Of a stretch of DNA of 7,625 nt, positions 5,782 through 7,625 are shown in pieces (position 1 is the stretch's first letter; the number at the start of each line of letters is the position of its first letter). The DNA is from Pseudomonadales bacterium (GTDB taxonomy: Bacteria > Pseudomonadota > Gammaproteobacteria > Pseudomonadales > JAHEIH01): positions 1-7,625 of the forward strand of contig JALRIU010000086.1 in assembly GCA_023255355.1 (NCBI GenBank), in the 5' to 3' direction. Under the pieces are notes generated by a model. It made no database searches. It was not told where the DNA came from and saw only the letters and a list, made by a program, of their open reading frames with translations. The position numbers and the translations under genes are program-made.

Positions 5782-6047
5782 TGTCTGAGAGCTTATCTCC
5801 GCCTTGGTTTGTCTATATAATTCGCTGTCGTAACGGCAAGCTTTACACGGGTATTACCACAGATATAGAACGGCGGTTTTCTGAGCATCAGAACGGTGCT
5901 AGGGGAGCTAAGTTTACCCGGGCCAATCCGCCTGAAGAATTGATTTATCAGGAGTCTTGTGTTGATCGAAGTACAGCATCGATTCGCGAGGCGCAGATTA
6001 AAAAGTTAACACGGTCGCAAAAACTTCTCTTAATTGCGACCAATTAA
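5781..6047 (+). CDS. Small GIY-YIG nuclease-domain protein (UPF0213/YhbQ type)
   Basis: This 88-residue protein is almost entirely a GIY-YIG domain. The paired motif appears as WFVYIIRC (9-16) and LYTGITTD (21-28). The conserved arginine and histidine are in ERRFSEHQNG (30-39), and the metal-binding glutamate is Glu70 in SIREAQIKKLTRSQK. Length and layout fit the stand-alone UPF0213/YhbQ group (about 80-100 residues) rather than UvrC or homing endonucleases. YhbQ-type proteins are reported as DNA nucleases, but the physiological role is poorly defined. The start is the GTG at 5781, whose G is the last base of the sbcB TAG stop. No strong ribosome site is present, so translation is probably coupled to sbcB. 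The adjacency to exonuclease I suggests a DNA-processing link, which is inference. The stop codon is 11 bases before the next gene. Confidence 0.9.
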   Translation: MSESLSPPWFVYIIRCRNGKLYTGITTDIERRFSEHQNGARGAKFTRANPPEELIYQESCVDRSTASIREAQIKKLTRSQKLLLIATN

Positions 6048-6052
6048 AAGGA
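6048..6052 (+). promoter_or_regulatory. Ribosome binding site of the ABC exporter gene
   Basis: AAGGA directly follows the stop codon of the GIY-YIG gene and lies six bases before the ATG at 6059. It fixes the start of the exporter and fits co-transcription with the two genes before it. Confidence 0.7.
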
Positions 6053-6058
6053 ATATTC

Positions 6059-7625
6059 ATGTCAGAAGTAACGATAACTGCCGAACCGGTAGATCGTGAT
6101 AAGAAACCCAAGCTAAAGCGAATTGGTGCTTTAAAACCTGTGTTAGGGTTTATGAAGCCTTATCGCTTGCAGGTAGTCGGCGCGATGTTGGCGCTAACCT
6201 TTACTGCAGCGGTGACCTTATCGATCGGGCAGGGTGTTCGCATACTTATCGATGGGGGTTTTTCGTCTACGTCGTCTGACGATCTTGCAAATGCGGTAGA
6301 GTTCTTCATGATGCTTATCGTCTTGCTAGCGGTGGGTACGTTTACCCGTTTTTATTTGGTGTCATGGATCGGTGAGCGGGTAACCGCCGATATTCGTAAG
6401 GCAGTGTTTAACCATATTATTTCTCTGCATCCGAGCTTTTTTGAGACCACCTCCAGTGGTGAGGTGCAATCGCGGATTACGACAGACACTACGTTAATTC
6501 AAACCGTCGTAGGCTCATCTGTCTCTGTAGCGCTGCGCAATATCTTGATGTTTATTGGCGGTATGATTTGGTTGTTTATTACCAACGCTAAATTTACGTT
6601 GATTCTGTTTGGCACGTTGCCATTGATTATTGTGCCCATCATAGTTTTTGGTAGGCGGGTGCGTGCTTTGTCGCGCAATAGTCAGGATAAGATTGCTGAC
6701 GTTGGCAGTTATGTAAACGAATCTATTTCAAACATCAAGACCGTCCATGCCTTTAACCATCAAGCCGAGGATCGTGAGCGCTTTGGTCAGCATGTTGAGT
6801 CTGCCTTCAAAGTGGCCTGTGTTCGTATTGCTCAGCGTGCCTGGCTTACTGTTGCTGTTATCGTATTGGTCTTTGGTGGGATTTCAGCCTTACTTTGGGT
6901 GGGTGGCCAAGACGTGCAATCGGGGGTGATTTCAGGTGGCGATCTGGCTGCGTTTGTTTTTTATGCGGTTATGGTGGCGGGTTCCATGGGGTCTATCACC
7001 GAAGTGTTAGGTGATTTACAGCGAGCCGCAGGGGCAACAGAACGACTTATTGAACTGCTTCACATGAATAATTTAATCATCGCACCAGTATCACCTAAAT
7101 CTTTGCCTGAGCAAGTTCAGGCAGACATAGAATTGCGTGATGTGCATTTCTGTTATCCGACCCGGCCAGATCACAAGGCGGTCGATGCGGTTAATTTAAA
7201 AGTGGCTAAGGGCAAGACGCTTGCACTGGTAGGCGCCTCTGGCGCTGGTAAATCGACTATTTTTGATTTGTTACTACGTTTTTATGATATTCAGTCAGGG
7301 CAAGTCCTGTTTGACGGTGTTGATGTGCGAGATGTCGACCCATTGGATTTGCGCAAGCATATCGGTTTGGTTCCACAGCAACCCACATTGTTTAGCGGCA
7401 GCGTGTTAGATAATATTCGTTATGGCTCGCCCGATGCTAGCTTTGAGGATGTCATTAATGCCGCAAAGGCAGCTTATGCCCATGAATTTATTGAGCGACT
7501 CCCTCAGGGTTACGATAGTCAAGTGGGTGAGGCGGGTGTCCGATTATCGGGTGGTCAGAGGCAGCGTTTGGCGATTGCCAGAGCAATTTTAAAAGATCCC
7601 AAACTGCTGCTATTAGATGAAGCAA
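6059..7625 (+). CDS. MsbA-like ABC exporter, fused permease and ATPase (ABCB half-transporter), 3'-truncated by the window edge
   Basis: This is a fused transmembrane-plus-nucleotide-binding half-transporter of the inner membrane, expected to work as a homodimer exporting a lipid, drug or other hydrophobic compound. The frame is open from ATG 6059 to the last base: 522 complete codons of an expected 585-600. A charged 33-residue tail precedes a membrane domain with about six helices (about residues 37-325). The ATPase domain starts near 350: A-loop Tyr366 in FCYPTRPD, Walker A GASGAGKST (392-400), Q-loop Gln440 in LVPQQPTLFSG, signature LSGGQRQR (496-503), and Walker B LLLLDE ending in Asp520-Glu521 just before the edge. 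The D-loop and H-loop lie outside the window. The coupling-helix region VNESISNIKTVHAFNHQAED is typical of the MsbA/LmrA/BmrA group. I do not call it msbA: the lpxK neighbour is not seen, the 3' end is missing and many paralogues look alike. It is likely co-transcribed with sbcB and the GIY-YIG gene. Confidence 0.93.
   Translation, partial: MSEVTITAEPVDRDKKPKLKRIGALKPVLGFMKPYRLQVVGAMLALTFTAAVTLSIGQGVRILIDGGFSSTSSDDLANAVEFFMMLIVLLAVGTFTRFYLVSWIGERVTADIRKAVFNHIISLHPSFFETTSSGEVQSRITTDTTLIQTVVGSSVSVALRNILMFIGGMIWLFITNAKFTLILFGTLPLIIVPIIVFGRRVRALSRNSQDKIADVGSYVNESISNIKTVHAFNHQAEDRERFGQHVESAFKVACVRIAQRAWLTVAVIVLVFGGISALLWVGGQDVQSGVISGGDLAAFVFYAVMVAGSMGSITEVLGDLQRAAGATERLIELLHMNNLIIAPVSPKSLPEQVQADIELRDVHFCYPTRPDHKAVDAVNLKVAKGKTLALVGASGAGKSTIFDLLLRFYDIQSGQVLFDGVDVRDVDPLDLRKHIGLVPQQPTLFSGSVLDNIRYGSPDASFEDVINAAKAAYAHEFIERLPQGYDSQVGEAGVRLSGGQRQRLAIARAILKDPKLLLLDEA

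Noticed and set aside
6059..7625. Calling the ABC exporter msbA (lipid A flippase)
   Set aside because: The half-transporter architecture fits, but no lpxK or other lipid A gene is visible, the 3' end is missing and many ABCB paralogues share these motifs.
1..7625. Defence system, phage, integron, CRISPR array or biosynthetic cluster
   Set aside because: All seven genes belong to recognisable housekeeping or common transporter families. No regularly spaced repeats, integrase, attC-like core sites or toxin-antitoxin pairs are visible.

Overview
The window looks like an ordinary chromosomal segment of a gammaproteobacterium, probably marine or aquatic, with moderate GC (roughly the mid-40s per cent by eye). 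The best taxonomic hint is a full-length exonuclease I (sbcB), a largely gammaproteobacterial gene, together with a zinc-type HemB and a one-chain class I fumarase. I cannot name the genus. No phage, CRISPR, tRNA, rRNA or recognisable IS element is visible.

Layout, all genes on the + strand: (1) 1-851, hemB lacking its N-terminus, followed after one base by a small cyclic-nucleotide-binding-domain protein (853-1494). (2) 1495-1865, a 371-base stretch without a credible gene. Its first two thirds hold several hairpins with competing pairings and a 12-bp direct repeat. Its end holds an extended -10 promoter and the ribosome binding site of the next gene. (3) 1866-3383, a class I [4Fe-4S] fumarate hydratase, then a strong 12-bp-stem hairpin, then a GTG-started AEC-family membrane transporter (3430-4308). 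(4) 4348-7625, a compact run of sbcB (exonuclease I), a GIY-YIG nuclease-domain protein overlapping the sbcB stop by one base, and an MsbA-like ABC exporter running off the right edge.

Functionally the window mixes heme biosynthesis (HemB), the TCA cycle (fumarase), membrane transport (AEC permease, ABC exporter) and DNA processing (SbcB, GIY-YIG protein). The tight spacing within 1-1494 and within 4348-7625 suggests two co-transcribed groups. The fumarase appears to have its own promoter and may be partly insulated from the AEC gene by the hairpin.

I found no convincing new biological system. The points most worth a second look are the structured spacer at 1530-1760, the unclassified cNMP-domain protein with a Glu-to-Asp change in its binding cassette, and the hairpin placed directly against the ribosome binding site of the AEC gene.
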